Below are positions 26,666-35,745 of a stretch of DNA of 64,000 bases, piece after piece. The translations under genes were made by a program, and so were the position numbers. This DNA comes from Achromobacter veterisilvae (GTDB taxonomy: Bacteria > Pseudomonadota > Gammaproteobacteria > Burkholderiales > Burkholderiaceae_B), in the NCBI RefSeq assembly GCF_900496975.1, contig NZ_UFQC01000001.1, positions 298,563 to 362,562 of the forward strand. Reading direction: 5' to 3'. The notes under the pieces were generated by a model that did no database searches, was not told the DNA's origin, and saw only the letters and a program-made list of their open reading frames with translations. Position 1 is the stretch's first letter. Each line of letters starts with the position of its first letter.

Positions 26666-26720
26666 CGGCTATCGCAAATGGCTAGAATGGCAGGATTTTA
26701 CCAATAGGCACAGGCGGGCA

Positions 26721-26815
26721 TGCCCCACCCCCGAAGCGCTGCGCGCTTCCCCCTCAAGGGGGCGCCGCTGGCGGACTGGCAAGGCCGGATCCGCGCGGCC
26801 CCATGTGTGGGTCCA
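26721..26815. repeat. GC-rich intergenic repeat unit upstream of smpB
   Basis: This stretch contains two perfect hairpins, GAAGCGC-TGC-GCGCTTC (26733-26749) and CCCCC-TCAA-GGGGG (26749-26762), then GGCCGGATCCGCGCGGCC. I recall near-identical intergenic units scattered through Bordetella and Achromobacter chromosomes; only one copy is in this window. It lies in the 236-base divergent gap between ratA and smpB and would sit in the smpB leader. A weak -10 (TAGAAT, 26684) lies before it. Confidence 0.55.
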
Positions 26816-26901
26816 TGCTGGCGGCCACGCGGCATTTACTCAGAAGCCCGTCCGAAAATCAACCGCTGGCAGGCTCCGACGACACGTACAGAACAGGCTT
26901 T

Positions 26902-27375
26902 ATGAGCATTATCGACAACCGCAAGGCCACGCACGACTATTTCATCGAAGACCGCTACGAGGCCGGCCTGGTGCTGCAAGGCTGGGAAGTCAAGGCGATC
27001 CGCGACGGCCGCGTGCAACTCAAGGAAAGCTACGTCATCGTGCGCGACGGCGAACTCTACCTGCTGGGCATGCACGTCAGCCCGCTGCCCACGGCATCCA
27101 CGCACATCCACCCCGACGCCATGCGCACGCGCAAGCTGCTGCTCAAGGCCGAGGAAATCAGCAAGCTCATCGGCAAGGTCGAGCAGCGCGGCTATACGCT
27201 GGTCCCGCTCAACCTGCACTACAAGAACGGGCGCATCAAGCTGGACTTCGCGCTGGGCCGCGGCAAGAAGCTGTTCGACAAGCGCGATACCGCGCGCGAA
27301 AAGGACTGGCAGCGCGAGAAAGAGCGCATGATGAAGCACGACACCCGCGCCCCGCGCCGGAGCAAGGAAGACTGA
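26902..27375 (+). CDS. smpB: SsrA-binding protein
   Basis: 157 residues from the ATG at 26902 ([14 protein letters not shown]); upstream in-frame starts would run into the repeat unit and do not fit. The OB-fold core has [32 protein letters not shown] and the C-terminal basic tail with [14 protein letters not shown]. SmpB carries tmRNA into stalled ribosomes. No ssrA gene is seen in the window. It ends one base before the convergent diguanylate cyclase gene. Confidence 0.96.
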   Translation: MSIIDNRKATHDYFIEDRYEAGLVLQGWEVKAIRDGRVQLKESYVIVRDGELYLLGMHVSPLPTASTHIHPDAMRTRKLLLKAEEISKLIGKVEQRGYTLVPLNLHYKNGRIKLDFALGRGKKLFDKRDTAREKDWQREKERMMKHDTRAPRRSKED

Positions 27376-27376
27376 T

Positions 27377-28564
27377 TCACGCCGCCGCGGGCAGCGGCTG
27401 GCGCTCCAGGTCGGCGCCTGGCCCCACGATGCGGTTGCGCCCCGCCTCCTTCGCCGCATAGAGCTTGCGGTCGGCCCGCTCGAAGAACGCCTGCAGGCTC
27501 TCGCCGGGTATCCAGTCCGCCACTCCCGCGCTGAACGTGTAGGAAACGGTGCTGCCGCCGTGCGCGCACGGCGTGCGCCGCACCGAATCCAGCAGGCGTC
27601 CCGCCACCTCCAATACCGCATCGCTGCGCATATCGGGAAACAGCACGGCGAATTCCTCCCCGCCCACGCGGCCCACGTGGTCGCCCGTGCGCAGCGTGGC
27701 GGTGGCCAGCAGGCCGAAATGCCGCAGCACGGCGTCGCCCGCCGCATGGCCGTGAGTATCGTTGAGGCGCTTGAAGTGGTCGATGTCCAGCAGCAGCATC
27801 GCCAGCGGCCTGCGCGTGCGCAGCGCCTGCGCGCAATAGCGCTCGGCCTGCAGCCACCACGCCTTGCGCGACATCAGGCCGGTCAGGAAATCGGTGTTCG
27901 CCTCGTGTTCGCGGTCCGCCAGCATCCGGTCGTGGATGATCATGATGGTGCCCAGGGTCAGACAGGGCATGGTCAGCACGCCCAGCGTCATGAACGCGAT
28001 GTTCCAGGCAGTGGGCAGCAGCAGCGCCTGCGGCTGCGCGATGTCCAGCAGATAGACCACGGCCCGCCCGGCGCACACCGCGGCGGACACGAGCGCCACC
28101 ACGCGGACGAAATGGTAGCTGTAGCGCGAACGGTTCATCGGCATGCCATGGCCCACGGTCACGGCGACGGCCAGCATGAAGCCGGCCATCAGCACCGACA
28201 TCGCCACCATGCGGGCTCCCACCCGCGGATCGATGTAGGTGTAGGCCGCCAGCACCAGCAGCGTCGCGCCGGAGGCCAGCGCCATCAGATGCTTCGGGAC
28301 GGGCCGGCCGACCAGCCTGCACAGGCCCGCATAGTACGCGCACAGCGCCAGGGCGACGGCCGTATTGGCCAGGATCACCGACAGGAACAAGGGCGCGTCG
28401 GAGGCCTGGAAGGCAAAGGCGCCGAACGCCACCAGCGTCAGCAGATTGGCGCGTATCGCCTCTTTGATGCCGGCCATGCCGCTGCGGGCCAGGGACCCGA
28501 GCACGCACAGCGCAAGCACTCCCGCCAGCGCTGCTACCAAAAGCAAGTTAACGGGAGCGATCAT
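27377..28564 (-). CDS. Membrane-bound diguanylate cyclase (GGDEF)
   Basis: 395 residues. The first ~215 carry about six membrane helices without a recognised sensor domain. The GGDEF domain spans about residues 222-385, with catalytic GGEEF at 301-305 and an intact inhibitory I-site RTGD at 292-295, five residues before it. It should make cyclic-di-GMP and be product-inhibited. It lies 26 bases after the SPFH gene on the same strand and ends next to smpB; it may be co-transcribed with nfeD-qmcA. The signal sensed is unknown. Confidence 0.93.
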   Translation of the reverse strand: MIAPVNLLLVAALAGVLALCVLGSLARSGMAGIKEAIRANLLTLVAFGAFAFQASDAPLFLSVILANTAVALALCAYYAGLCRLVGRPVPKHLMALASGATLLVLAAYTYIDPRVGARMVAMSVLMAGFMLAVAVTVGHGMPMNRSRYSYHFVRVVALVSAAVCAGRAVVYLLDIAQPQALLLPTAWNIAFMTLGVLTMPCLTLGTIMIIHDRMLADREHEANTDFLTGLMSRKAWWLQAERYCAQALRTRRPLAMLLLDIDHFKRLNDTHGHAAGDAVLRHFGLLATATLRTGDHVGRVGGEEFAVLFPDMRSDAVLEVAGRLLDSVRRTPCAHGGSTVSYTFSAGVADWIPGESLQAFFERADRKLYAAKEAGRNRIVGPGADLERQPLPAAA

Positions 28565-28590
28565 CGTCGGTGCGCCGGCCGGCGCGGTTG

Positions 28591-29517
28591 TCAGCTATTC
28601 CGGGTGGACTTCACGATGGTCATGGCGGAGGCGATCATGCCGCCCACGTCAGACAGGTTCGCCGGCAGGATCAGCGTATTGCCTTCCTTGGCCACGTTGC
28701 CGAACGCCTCGACGTAGCGCTCGGCCACCTTGAGGTTCACGGCTTCCATGCCGCCCGGCTGGCGCACCGCGTCGGCGACCTGCGTGATGGCCTTGGCGGT
28801 GGCCTCGGCGATCGCCAGCACCGCCGCGGCCTCGCCCTGGGCCTGGTTGATCTGCGCCTGCTTCTCGCCTTCCGAACGGGCGATCGCGGCTTCGCGTTCG
28901 CCCGTGGCGATATTGATCTGTTCCTGGCGGCGGCCTTCGGATGCCGCGATCAAGGCCCGCTTTTCCCGTTCGGCGGTGATCTGCGCCTGCATCGAACGCA
29001 GGATTTCATTGGGCGGCGTCAAGTCCTTGATCTCGTAGCGCAGGACCTTCACGCCCCAGTTCAGCGCGGCCTCGTCCAGGGACGAGACGATGTTGCTGTT
29101 GATGGAGTCGCGCTCTTCGAAGGTGCGGTCCAGTTCCATCTTGCCGATGACGGAACGCAGCGTCGTCTGGGCGAGCTGCGTGATGGCGGAGATGTAGTTG
29201 GACGAACCGTAGGAGGCGCGCATGGGGTCCGTCACCTGGAAGTACAGGACGCCGTCCACCTGCAGTTGCGTGTTGTCGCGCGTGATGCAGACCTGGCTGG
29301 GCACGTCCAGCGGGATTTCTTTCAGCGAATGCTTGTACGAAACGCGCTCGATGAACGGAATCACGAAGCCCGCGCCCGGCGAGAGGACCCGGTCGAACTT
29401 GCCCAGGCGCTCGACCACCCAGGCGTGCTGCTGGGGCACGATGGCGATCGCCTTGATGACGATCAGTATCGCCAGCGCGACGATGACGAGCAGGACGATG
29501 GTGGAAGTGTCGATCAT
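28591..29517 (-). CDS. SPFH/band-7 (paraslipin, QmcA-like) membrane protein
   Basis: 308 residues. One N-terminal membrane helix is followed by the SPFH domain (VPQQHAWVVERLGKFDRVLSPG at residues 28-49) and a long coiled-coil with alternating Ala/Glu/Gln (EREKRALIAASEGRRQEQ), ending in a glycine-rich tail. QmcA-type proteins form large membrane-bound rings and work with NfeD partners; an NfeD gene lies directly upstream. Exact role, often linked to membrane protein quality control by FtsH, is inferred. Confidence 0.92.
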   Translation of the reverse strand: MIDTSTIVLLVIVALAILIVIKAIAIVPQQHAWVVERLGKFDRVLSPGAGFVIPFIERVSYKHSLKEIPLDVPSQVCITRDNTQLQVDGVLYFQVTDPMRASYGSSNYISAITQLAQTTLRSVIGKMELDRTFEERDSINSNIVSSLDEAALNWGVKVLRYEIKDLTPPNEILRSMQAQITAEREKRALIAASEGRRQEQINIATGEREAAIARSEGEKQAQINQAQGEAAAVLAIAEATAKAITQVADAVRQPGGMEAVNLKVAERYVEAFGNVAKEGNTLILPANLSDVGGMIASAMTIVKSTRNS

Positions 29518-29614
29518 GATTCGGAGCCTCTCCTTCTGGTAAGTACGTTCGCAGCGCCCGCCAGGACGGCAAGGGCGGCTGCTGCCGGCCGCGCCCGCGG
29601 CGGGCCGGTTCTGC

Positions 29615-30049
29615 TCATGCCGAGCCGGGCGTGCCCTTGGGAGTCAGCACCAGGATCGAACCGCGCATTTCGGTAATCGTCTGTTCGCCGGCCAGCGGCG
29701 CCTGCCCCTGGGCCAGTTCGGCTTGCCAGTGCGCGCCCCTGTACCAGACGCGCGCGGTGCCGCTGTCGGACCAGGCCTCTACCGAGACCGTCTGGCCGAT
29801 GTCCAGGTTGACGTCGGCGTTGCTGGCCGAATCGACCTCGCGCTTCTTCAGGACGCGGGTCTTGCGCAGCACCAGCAGGCCCAGCAGCAGCACCACGCCG
29901 CAGGCCACCAGTTCCCATTCGAGGCCGGCGCCGAACCATGCGGCCACGCCCCCCGCCGCCAGTCCCAGGGCCACCAGCAGCAAATAGAACGTACCCGTCG
30001 CCAATTCGCCGATCAAGGCCAGCGCGGCCAGTCCCAGCCATATCCACAT
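29615..30049 (-). CDS. NfeD-like membrane protein
   Basis: 144 residues from the ATG at 30049. Two or three membrane helices (LGLAALALIGELATGTFYLLLVALGLAAG) are followed by the OB-fold NfeD domain with GQTVSVEAWSDSGTARVWYRGAHWQAEL. It is the short NfeD1b type that lacks the serine protease domain and pairs with paraslipin/QmcA, the gene 97 bases downstream. The two are thought to form a membrane complex. Confidence 0.9.
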   Translation of the reverse strand: MWIWLGLAALALIGELATGTFYLLLVALGLAAGGVAAWFGAGLEWELVACGVVLLLGLLVLRKTRVLKKREVDSASNADVNLDIGQTVSVEAWSDSGTARVWYRGAHWQAELAQGQAPLAGEQTITEMRGSILVLTPKGTPGSA

Positions 30050-30217
30050 AGTCTTTGTTCGCCCGTAAGGATGAGTTCCTGTGCCGGATTGTACGTATTT
30101 CCGGGACGGAACGGTAAGGGCGGCGTGCCTCAAGGACAATAGCGCTGGATTATGATGTGCGCTGGCGGTGGAGATCCATCAGGACCCGGCGCCCGCCCCT
30201 CTTACGCAAAGCCCCCA

Positions 30218-30955
30218 ATGACCGCTGCAATTCCTTCCGCCCTTCCCGTCCTGATCCTGCATACCGGCGACCCGGACGACACGCTCAAAAGCCTGTTCGG
30301 CGGCTATGCCGACCAACTCGCCCAGGCCGCCGGCCTGACGCCCGACGCCATGGAAATCGTGGCCGTGCACGAAGGCCGTCGGCCGCGCTCTCCGGCCAGC
30401 TATCGCGCCGCGCTGATCACGGGGTCGCCCGCCATGGTGACCGACAAAGAGCCCTGGAGCGAGGACACCGCCGCCTGGCTGCGCGAAGCCGCCGCGGCGG
30501 AACTGCCCATGTTCGGCGTCTGCTACGGCCACCAGTTGCTGGCGCATGCGCTGGGCGGCAAGGTGGGCTACAACCCGGCCGGCCGCGAGGTCGGCACGCA
30601 AACGGTGGAATTGCTGCCCCCCGCCGCCGGCGACAGGCTGCTGGCCGGCCTCCCGCCCACCTTCCCGGCCCAGATGCTGCACGCGCAGACCGTGCTGCAA
30701 CCGCCGCCGGGCTCGGCCGTGCTGGCGCGGTCGGACCTGGACGAGCACCAGATGATCCGCGTCGGCCGCAACGTGTTCTCCACCCAGTTCCACCCTGAAT
30801 TCGGTCCCGATTTCATCCGCGCCCACCTCGAGCGTTTCGGCCGCCGCTACGCCGCCGAGAACCTGGACGTGCCGGGCCTGTCCGCCAATGTGCGCGCCAC
30901 CCCCGTGGCGGGCGGCCTGCTGCGCCGCTTCCTGGATGCCTACGCTTCCGCCTAG
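30218..30955 (+). CDS. Class I glutamine amidotransferase-like protein
   Basis: 245 residues from the ATG at 30218. The nucleophile Cys102 lies in FGVCYGHQLLAHALGG, and the HPE of the triad appears in STQFHPEFG. The stand-alone form and length match the GuaA-N-like YfeJ/PuuD-neighbour proteins that release ammonia or cleave gamma-glutamyl bonds (gamma-glutamyl-gamma-aminobutyrate-type hydrolases). No synthetase partner is adjacent, so substrate is unknown. Transcribed towards the Ada-like gene, 105 bases downstream. Confidence 0.88.
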   Translation: MTAAIPSALPVLILHTGDPDDTLKSLFGGYADQLAQAAGLTPDAMEIVAVHEGRRPRSPASYRAALITGSPAMVTDKEPWSEDTAAWLREAAAAELPMFGVCYGHQLLAHALGGKVGYNPAGREVGTQTVELLPPAAGDRLLAGLPPTFPAQMLHAQTVLQPPPGSAVLARSDLDEHQMIRVGRNVFSTQFHPEFGPDFIRAHLERFGRRYAAENLDVPGLSANVRATPVAGGLLRRFLDAYASA

Positions 30956-31060
30956 CGCCGCTTCCAGCCCGGCCCGCGCAACAACCGGAGTGCGGCCGAC
31001 GGCGGGCCTTGAGACGATACGGTCAAGCGCGCAAGTCCGCGCAACCGCCAGGAGTCCCTT

Positions 31061-31906
31061 ATGAGCCACGCCGCCGCCTCTTTGAGCAAACAGCACGCCG
31101 CCGCCGTCGAGCGCGCCTGCCGCGCACTGGAGTCCGAGCAGCCGCCCGACCTCGCCACACTGGCCGAACAGGCGGGCATGAGCCGCTTCCACTTCCACCG
31201 CGTATTCAAGGCGGCCACGGGCATCACCCCCAAGGCCTATGCCACCGCCCTGCGCGCCAACCGCGCGCGGCAGCGCCTCGGGCAGAGCGCCAGCGTCACC
31301 GACGCCATGTACGACGCCGGCTTCAATTCCAGCGGCCGCTTCTACGAAGCCGCGCCCGCCATCCTGGGCATGACGCCCACCGCCTTCCGCAAGAACGGCG
31401 CGGGCGTGGACATCCGCTTCGCCGTCGCCCAATGCTCCCTGGGCGCCCTGCTGGTGGCCGCCAGCAGCACGGGCATCTGCGAGATCGCCTTGCACGAAGA
31501 CCCGGAGCAGCTCGTCCGCGACCTGCAGGACCGCTTCAAGGCCGCGCGCCTGATCGGCGCCGACGCGCAGTTCGAAAGCTGGGTGGCGGCCGTCGTGGGC
31601 TTCGTCGAAGACCCCAAGCGCGGCCTGGACCTGCCCCTGGACGTGCGCGGCACGGCCTTCCAGCGCCGGGTCTGGGAAGCGCTGCGCGAGATTCCCGTGG
31701 GCGCGACGGCCACCTACACCGACATCGCCGAACGCATCGGCTCGCCCCAGGCCGTGCGCGCCGTGGCCCGCGCCTGCGCCACCAACAACATCGCCCTGGC
31801 CATCCCCTGCCACCGCGTGGTGCGCACCGACGGCTCGCTGGCCGGCTACCGGTGGGGAATAGACCGCAAGCGGGAATTGATTGCGCGGGAGGCGTTGGCG
31901 GCGTAG
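31061..31906 (+). CDS. Ada-like protein: AraC-type HTH fused to O6-methylguanine-DNA methyltransferase
   Basis: 281 residues. Residues about 12-105 form the AraC helix-turn-helix pair (LAEQAGMSRFHFHRVFKAATGITPKAYA); residues about 110-281 form the methyltransferase with acceptor Cys250 in IPCHRVV and the FQRRVWEALREIPVGATATY helix. The N-terminal zinc/Cys domain of E. coli Ada that takes methyl groups from phosphotriesters and switches the activator on is missing. It repairs O6-methylguanine; whether it still acts as a regulator is unclear. Followed by the palindrome array. Confidence 0.92.
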   Translation: MSHAAASLSKQHAAAVERACRALESEQPPDLATLAEQAGMSRFHFHRVFKAATGITPKAYATALRANRARQRLGQSASVTDAMYDAGFNSSGRFYEAAPAILGMTPTAFRKNGAGVDIRFAVAQCSLGALLVAASSTGICEIALHEDPEQLVRDLQDRFKAARLIGADAQFESWVAAVVGFVEDPKRGLDLPLDVRGTAFQRRVWEALREIPVGATATYTDIAERIGSPQAVRAVARACATNNIALAIPCHRVVRTDGSLAGYRWGIDRKRELIAREALAA

Positions 31907-31924
31907 GGGGGGGTGTTTGCGTGG

Positions 31925-32251
31925 GGGTGTCTGACACCCGGCAAGACCTGCCTCAGCCGAGACGGCGTCTCGTACGGGTGTCAGACACCTGGTTCACGCG
32001 CGGGAGGGACACTCAGTGTCTGACACCCATACGCACCTAGTTCACGCGGCCAGTGTCTGACACCCGTACGCACCTAGTTCACGCGGCCAGTGTCTGACAC
32101 CCGTACGCGATGCTCGTCCGCCCAAGCAGGACCTCCCCGGGTGTCAGACACCTAGTTCACGCGGCCAGTATCTGACACCCGCGGCCAGTATCTGACACCC
32201 ATACGAGACGCTAGTCCGATCAAGCAAGGCCTCCCCGGGTGTCAGACACCC
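31925..32251. repeat. Array of nine short palindromes with core TGTC(T/A)GACA
   Basis: Nine copies of a 14-15-base palindrome (type GGGTGTCTGACACCC, arms of 6-7 bases around one central base) lie in 327 bases: 31925, 31976, 32015, 32052, 32089, 32139, 32167, 32187, 32237. The 37-base unit is tandem at 32015, 32052 and 32089 with CACCTAGTTCACGCGGCC spacers; a 20-base unit GCGGCCAGTATCTGACACCC is tandem at 32161 and 32181; a longer 48-base block at 32105-32152 recurs at 32203-32250. Orientation varies only in the central T or A. It fills the gap between two convergent genes. No full copy was noticed elsewhere in the window. Function unknown. Confidence 0.9.
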
Positions 32252-32273
32252 CCGCAAAAAAAGCTCATTGAGC

Positions 32274-32310
32274 AAAAAAAACCCCGCGCCCTCCCGGACG
32301 CGGGGTTTTC
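32274..32310. terminator. Bidirectional terminator between the palindrome array and ppsA
   Basis: AAAACCCCGCG and CGCGGGGTTTT form an 11-bp stem with a 10-base loop. On the minus strand it ends in eight T residues 17 bases after the ppsA stop, and on the plus strand in TTTTC. Confidence 0.9.
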
Positions 32311-32325
32311 AAATCGGAAACCCGA

Positions 32326-34692
32326 TCAGTTCTTGGCCAAACGCTGCCACGTATCGACAACGGTGTCCGGGTTGAGCGACATCGACAGGATGCCCTCGTC
32401 CTTCAGCCACTGCGCGAAGTCGGGGTGGTCGCTGGGGCCCTGGCCGCAGATGCCCACGTACTTGTTGGCGGCCAGGCAAGCCTTGATCGCGCGGCGCAGC
32501 ATGAACTTCACGGCCTCGTCGCGTTCGTCGAAATCGGCCGCCAGCAGTTCCATGCCGGAATCGCGGTCCAGGCCCAGCGTCAGTTGGGTCATGTCGTTCG
32601 AACCGATCGAGAAGCCGTCGAAGTACTGCAGGAACTCGTCGGCCAGGATGGCGTTGGACGGCACTTCGCACATCATGATGAGCTTCAGGCCGTTTTCGCC
32701 GCGGGCCAGGCCGTGCTTGGCCAGCAGGTTCACCACCTTCTCCGCCTGTCCCAGGGTGCGCACGAAAGGCACCATGATCTCGACGTTGGTCAGGCCCATT
32801 TCATCGCGCACCTTCTTCAGCGCTTCGCATTCCATGCGGAAGCACTCGGCGAAGTCCTCGGCGATGTAGCGCGACGCGCCGCGGAAGCCCAGCATGGGGT
32901 TCTCTTCCTCGGGCTCGTAGCGCGAACCGCCGACCAGCTTGCGGTACTCGTTGGACTTGAAGTCCGACATGCGCACGATGACGGGCTTCGGATAGAAGGC
33001 GGCGGCGATGGTGGCCACGCCTTCGGCCATCTTCTCGACGAAGAACGCGCGCGGGCTGGCGTGCCCGCGGGCCGCCGATTCCACGGCCTTCTTCAGTTCG
33101 CCGTCGACGTTCGGGTAGTCCAGCACCGCCTTCGGGTGGATGCCGATGTTGTTGTTGATGATGAATTCCAGGCGCGCCAGTCCGACGCCGCCGTTGGGGA
33201 TCTGGGCGAAGTCGAACGCCAGTTGCGGATTGCCCACGTTCATCATGATCTTCAGATCGATGGCGGGCATTTCGCCGCGGCGCACTTCCTCGACTTCGGT
33301 CTCGATCAGGCCGTCATAGATGCGGCCTTCGTCGCCTTCGGCGCAGGACACGGTCACGGCCTGGCCTTCCTTCAGCACGTCGGTCGCGTTGCCGCAGCCC
33401 ACCACCGCCGGAATACCCAGCTCGCGCGCGATGATGGCCGCGTGGCAGGTGCGGCCGCCGCGGTTCGTCACGATCGCGGAAGCGCGCTTCATCACGGGCT
33501 CCCAGTTGGGGTCCGTCATGTCGGTGACCAGCACGTCGCCCGGCTGGACCTTGTCCATGTCGGAAATGTCGCCGACCACGCGCACCGGGCCCGAGCCGAT
33601 CTTCTGGCCGATCGCGCGGCCGGTGATCAGGACCTGGCCGGTGGCCTTCAGGCGGTAGCGCTGCTGGACGTCGGAGGCGCCCTGCTGCGACTTCACCGTT
33701 TCCGGACGCGCCTGCAGGATGTAGATCTTGCCGTCCACGCCGTCGCGGCCCCATTCGATGTCCATCGGGCGCTGGTAGTGCTTTTCGATGATGACGGCGT
33801 AGCGGGCCAGTTCATTGACCTCGTCGTCGGTCAGCGAGTAGCGGTTGCGCTCGGACACGGGCACGTCCACCGTGCGCACGGCGCGGCCTTCGGGACGCTC
33901 GGGGTCGAATTCCATCTTGATCAGCTTGGAACCGATGCGGCGGCCCACGATCGGGAAATGGCCCTGGGCCAGCGTCGGCTTGAAGACGTAGAACTCGTCG
34001 GGGTTCACCGCGCCCTGCACCACGGTTTCGCCCAGGCCGTAGGACGAGGTGATGAACACCACGTCCTGGAAGCCCGATTCGGTGTCGATGGTGAACATGA
34101 CGCCGGCGCTGCCCTTGTCGGAACGCACCATGCGCTGGATGCCGGCCGACAAGGCGACGTCGGCGTGGGCGTAGCCCTTGTGCACGCGGTAGGAAATGGC
34201 GCGGTCGTTGTACAGCGACGCGAACACGTGGCGGATCTTGTCGAGCACGTCGTCGATGCCGACGACGTTCAGGAAGGTTTCCTGCTGGCCGGCGAACGAG
34301 GCGTCGGGCAGGTCTTCGGCCGTGGCGGACGAACGCACGGCGAACGAGCCCTTGCCGTCGGCGTCGAGCTTGGCGAAGGCGTCGCGGATCTGCTTTTCGA
34401 ATTCGGCCGAGAACGGCGCTTCGACGATCCATTGGCGGATCTGCGCGCCGGCATTGGCCAGCTCGCGGACGTCTTCGGGGTTCAGCGTGCTCAAGCGCTC
34501 AGCGATGCGCTTGTCCAGGCCCGAGGCCTGCAGGAAGTCGCGGAAGGCATCCGCGGTCGTGGCGAAGCCGCCCGGCACGCGGACACCCGCGCCAGACAGT
34601 TGGCTGATCATTTCGCCTAGTGATGCGTTCTTGCCTCCTACCGAGTCCACGTCCGTCATGCGGAGCTGCTCGAACAAAACAACATACGACAT
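32326..34692 (-). CDS. ppsA: Phosphoenolpyruvate synthase
   Basis: 788 residues from the ATG at 34692; an in-frame GTG 9 bases earlier overlaps the ribosome site AAAGGTG and is less likely. The N-terminal ATP-binding domain has [11 protein letters not shown], the central phosphohistidine domain has [11 protein letters not shown] with catalytic His, and the C-terminal TIM barrel has [11 protein letters not shown] and [13 protein letters not shown]. It turns pyruvate and ATP into phosphoenolpyruvate, AMP and phosphate for gluconeogenesis. It diverges from its regulator gene ppsR with 181 bases between the starts. Confidence 0.96.
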   Translation of the reverse strand: MSYVVLFEQLRMTDVDSVGGKNASLGEMISQLSGAGVRVPGGFATTADAFRDFLQASGLDKRIAERLSTLNPEDVRELANAGAQIRQWIVEAPFSAEFEKQIRDAFAKLDADGKGSFAVRSSATAEDLPDASFAGQQETFLNVVGIDDVLDKIRHVFASLYNDRAISYRVHKGYAHADVALSAGIQRMVRSDKGSAGVMFTIDTESGFQDVVFITSSYGLGETVVQGAVNPDEFYVFKPTLAQGHFPIVGRRIGSKLIKMEFDPERPEGRAVRTVDVPVSERNRYSLTDDEVNELARYAVIIEKHYQRPMDIEWGRDGVDGKIYILQARPETVKSQQGASDVQQRYRLKATGQVLITGRAIGQKIGSGPVRVVGDISDMDKVQPGDVLVTDMTDPNWEPVMKRASAIVTNRGGRTCHAAIIARELGIPAVVGCGNATDVLKEGQAVTVSCAEGDEGRIYDGLIETEVEEVRRGEMPAIDLKIMMNVGNPQLAFDFAQIPNGGVGLARLEFIINNNIGIHPKAVLDYPNVDGELKKAVESAARGHASPRAFFVEKMAEGVATIAAAFYPKPVIVRMSDFKSNEYRKLVGGSRYEPEEENPMLGFRGASRYIAEDFAECFRMECEALKKVRDEMGLTNVEIMVPFVRTLGQAEKVVNLLAKHGLARGENGLKLIMMCEVPSNAILADEFLQYFDGFSIGSNDMTQLTLGLDRDSGMELLAADFDERDEAVKFMLRRAIKACLAANKYVGICGQGPSDHPDFAQWLKDEGILSMSLNPDTVVDTWQRLAKN

Positions 34693-34724
34693 TGAAGTCA
34701 CCTTTTACAATGGAATGAAAGCGA

Positions 34725-34839
34725 GTTTGGTCAATGCATAGAAAGCCGGGTTTTCACCCTGCCCCTACGCGCTGACCAAACTGGCCTTGGACCGCCCTTG
34801 GGGTGACTTATAGGGGCCTGATTGTACTCGGTGGAGTAC
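34725..34839. promoter_or_regulatory. Two dyads in the ppsA/ppsR divergent promoter region
   Basis: GTTTGGTCA (34725-34733) is inverted as TGACCAAAC (34773-34781), 39 bases apart. A second perfect dyad, GTACTC-GGTG-GAGTAC, lies at 34824-34839 next to the ppsR start. Both sit between the two divergent genes and could be binding sites of a shared regulator. No regulator is named by the sequence. Confidence 0.4.
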
Positions 34840-34873
34840 GTCCGGCCATCCGCCTGGTTGGAATTTTTTACAC

Positions 34874-35701
34874 ATGACATCTACCCCGATCGCACGCACG
34901 GTATACATCGTTTCCGACAGTACCGGCATCACCGCAGAAACCTTCAGCCAGTCAGTGCTTTCGCAGTTCGAGGGAGTCGATTTCAAGCCGGTGCGGCTGC
35001 CCTTCGTCGACACCCTGGAGAAAGCCGCGGAAGTCGCCATGCGGATCGACCGCAGCGCCCAGGAAGCGGGCGTTCCTCCCATCGTTTTCAGCACCCTGGT
35101 CAATCCCGACATGCTGGCCCGTGTTCGACAGGCGAACGGCATATTCCTGGACCTCTTCGGCACCTTCGTGAGCCACATCGAGCAGGCGCTGGGGCTGAAG
35201 TCCAGCCATTCCATCGGCCGCTCGCACATGCAGGCCAATTCGGAAAAGTACCGCAACCGGATCGACGCGATCAATTTCAGCCTGGCGCACGACGACGGCC
35301 AGTTCGTGAACCAGCTCGACCAGGCGGACGTGATCCTGGTGGGCGTCTCCCGCTGCGGCAAAACCCCCACCAGCCTGTACCTGGCCATGCAATACGCCAT
35401 CAAGGCGGCCAATTTCCCCCTCACGCCCGACGATTTCGAGCGCGGCACTCTGCCCTCGACCATCGCTCCGCACCGCGGCAAGCTCTTCGGCCTGTCGATC
35501 CAGCCCGAGCGCCTGGCCGAGGTCCGCAATGAACGCCGGCCCAACAGCCGCTACGCCAAGCTGGAGCAATGCCGCTACGAAGTGGCCGAGGCCGAGCGCA
35601 TGATGCGCCGCGAGGGCATTTCCTGGCTGTCCAGCACCACCAAATCCATCGAAGAGATCGCGACCACGGTGCTGCAGGAAGTCGGGCTGGACCGGGGCTG
35701 A
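34874..35701 (+). CDS. ppsR: PEP synthase regulatory protein (kinase/pyrophosphorylase)
   Basis: 275 residues of the DUF299 family. The nucleotide-binding loop is GVSRCGKTPTSLYLA near residue 157, and the N-terminus VYIVSDSTGITAETFSQSVLSQF is a family marker. It phosphorylates PpsA on a threonine with ADP and reverses this with phosphate, switching the synthase off and on. The divergent position next to ppsA supports it. Ends in a very strong terminator. Confidence 0.95.
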   Translation: MTSTPIARTVYIVSDSTGITAETFSQSVLSQFEGVDFKPVRLPFVDTLEKAAEVAMRIDRSAQEAGVPPIVFSTLVNPDMLARVRQANGIFLDLFGTFVSHIEQALGLKSSHSIGRSHMQANSEKYRNRIDAINFSLAHDDGQFVNQLDQADVILVGVSRCGKTPTSLYLAMQYAIKAANFPLTPDDFERGTLPSTIAPHRGKLFGLSIQPERLAEVRNERRPNSRYAKLEQCRYEVAEAERMMRREGISWLSSTTKSIEEIATTVLQEVGLDRG

Positions 35702-35702
35702 A

Positions 35703-35745
35703 AGCCGCAAGGGCGCGCCGACGGCGCGCCCTTGCGGCTCTGTTT
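35703..35745. terminator. Terminator after ppsR (17-bp stem)
   Basis: AGCCGCAAGGGCGCGCC pairs perfectly with its complement at 35723-35739 over a GAC loop, followed by CTGTTTC. It lies directly after the ppsR stop and before the convergent lipoprotein gene and probably serves both. The T-run is short but the stem is exceptionally long. Confidence 0.8.

Noticed and set aside
26803..26901. Upstream in-frame start for smpB
   Set aside because: It would add 33 residues from the repeat unit; SmpB proteins start at the [12 protein letters not shown] sequence at 26902.
26666..27375. ssrA (tmRNA) next to smpB
   Set aside because: No sequence in the surrounding gap resembles the tRNA-like ends or tag frame of tmRNA.
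31925..32251. CRISPR array
   Set aside because: Units are only 14-15 bases, spacing is irregular (14 to 37 bases and more), spacers are themselves repeated, and no cas gene is near.
31925..32251. REP/RAYT element cluster
   Set aside because: The palindromes lack the conserved GTAG/GGAG-type foot of REP sequences, and no transposase-like gene is present in the window.
32425..34620. A 731-codon open frame on the plus strand, opposite ppsA
   Set aside because: The composition (His/Val/Ala/Arg-rich) is typical of an antisense GC frame, and ppsA in the other strand is complete with all motifs.
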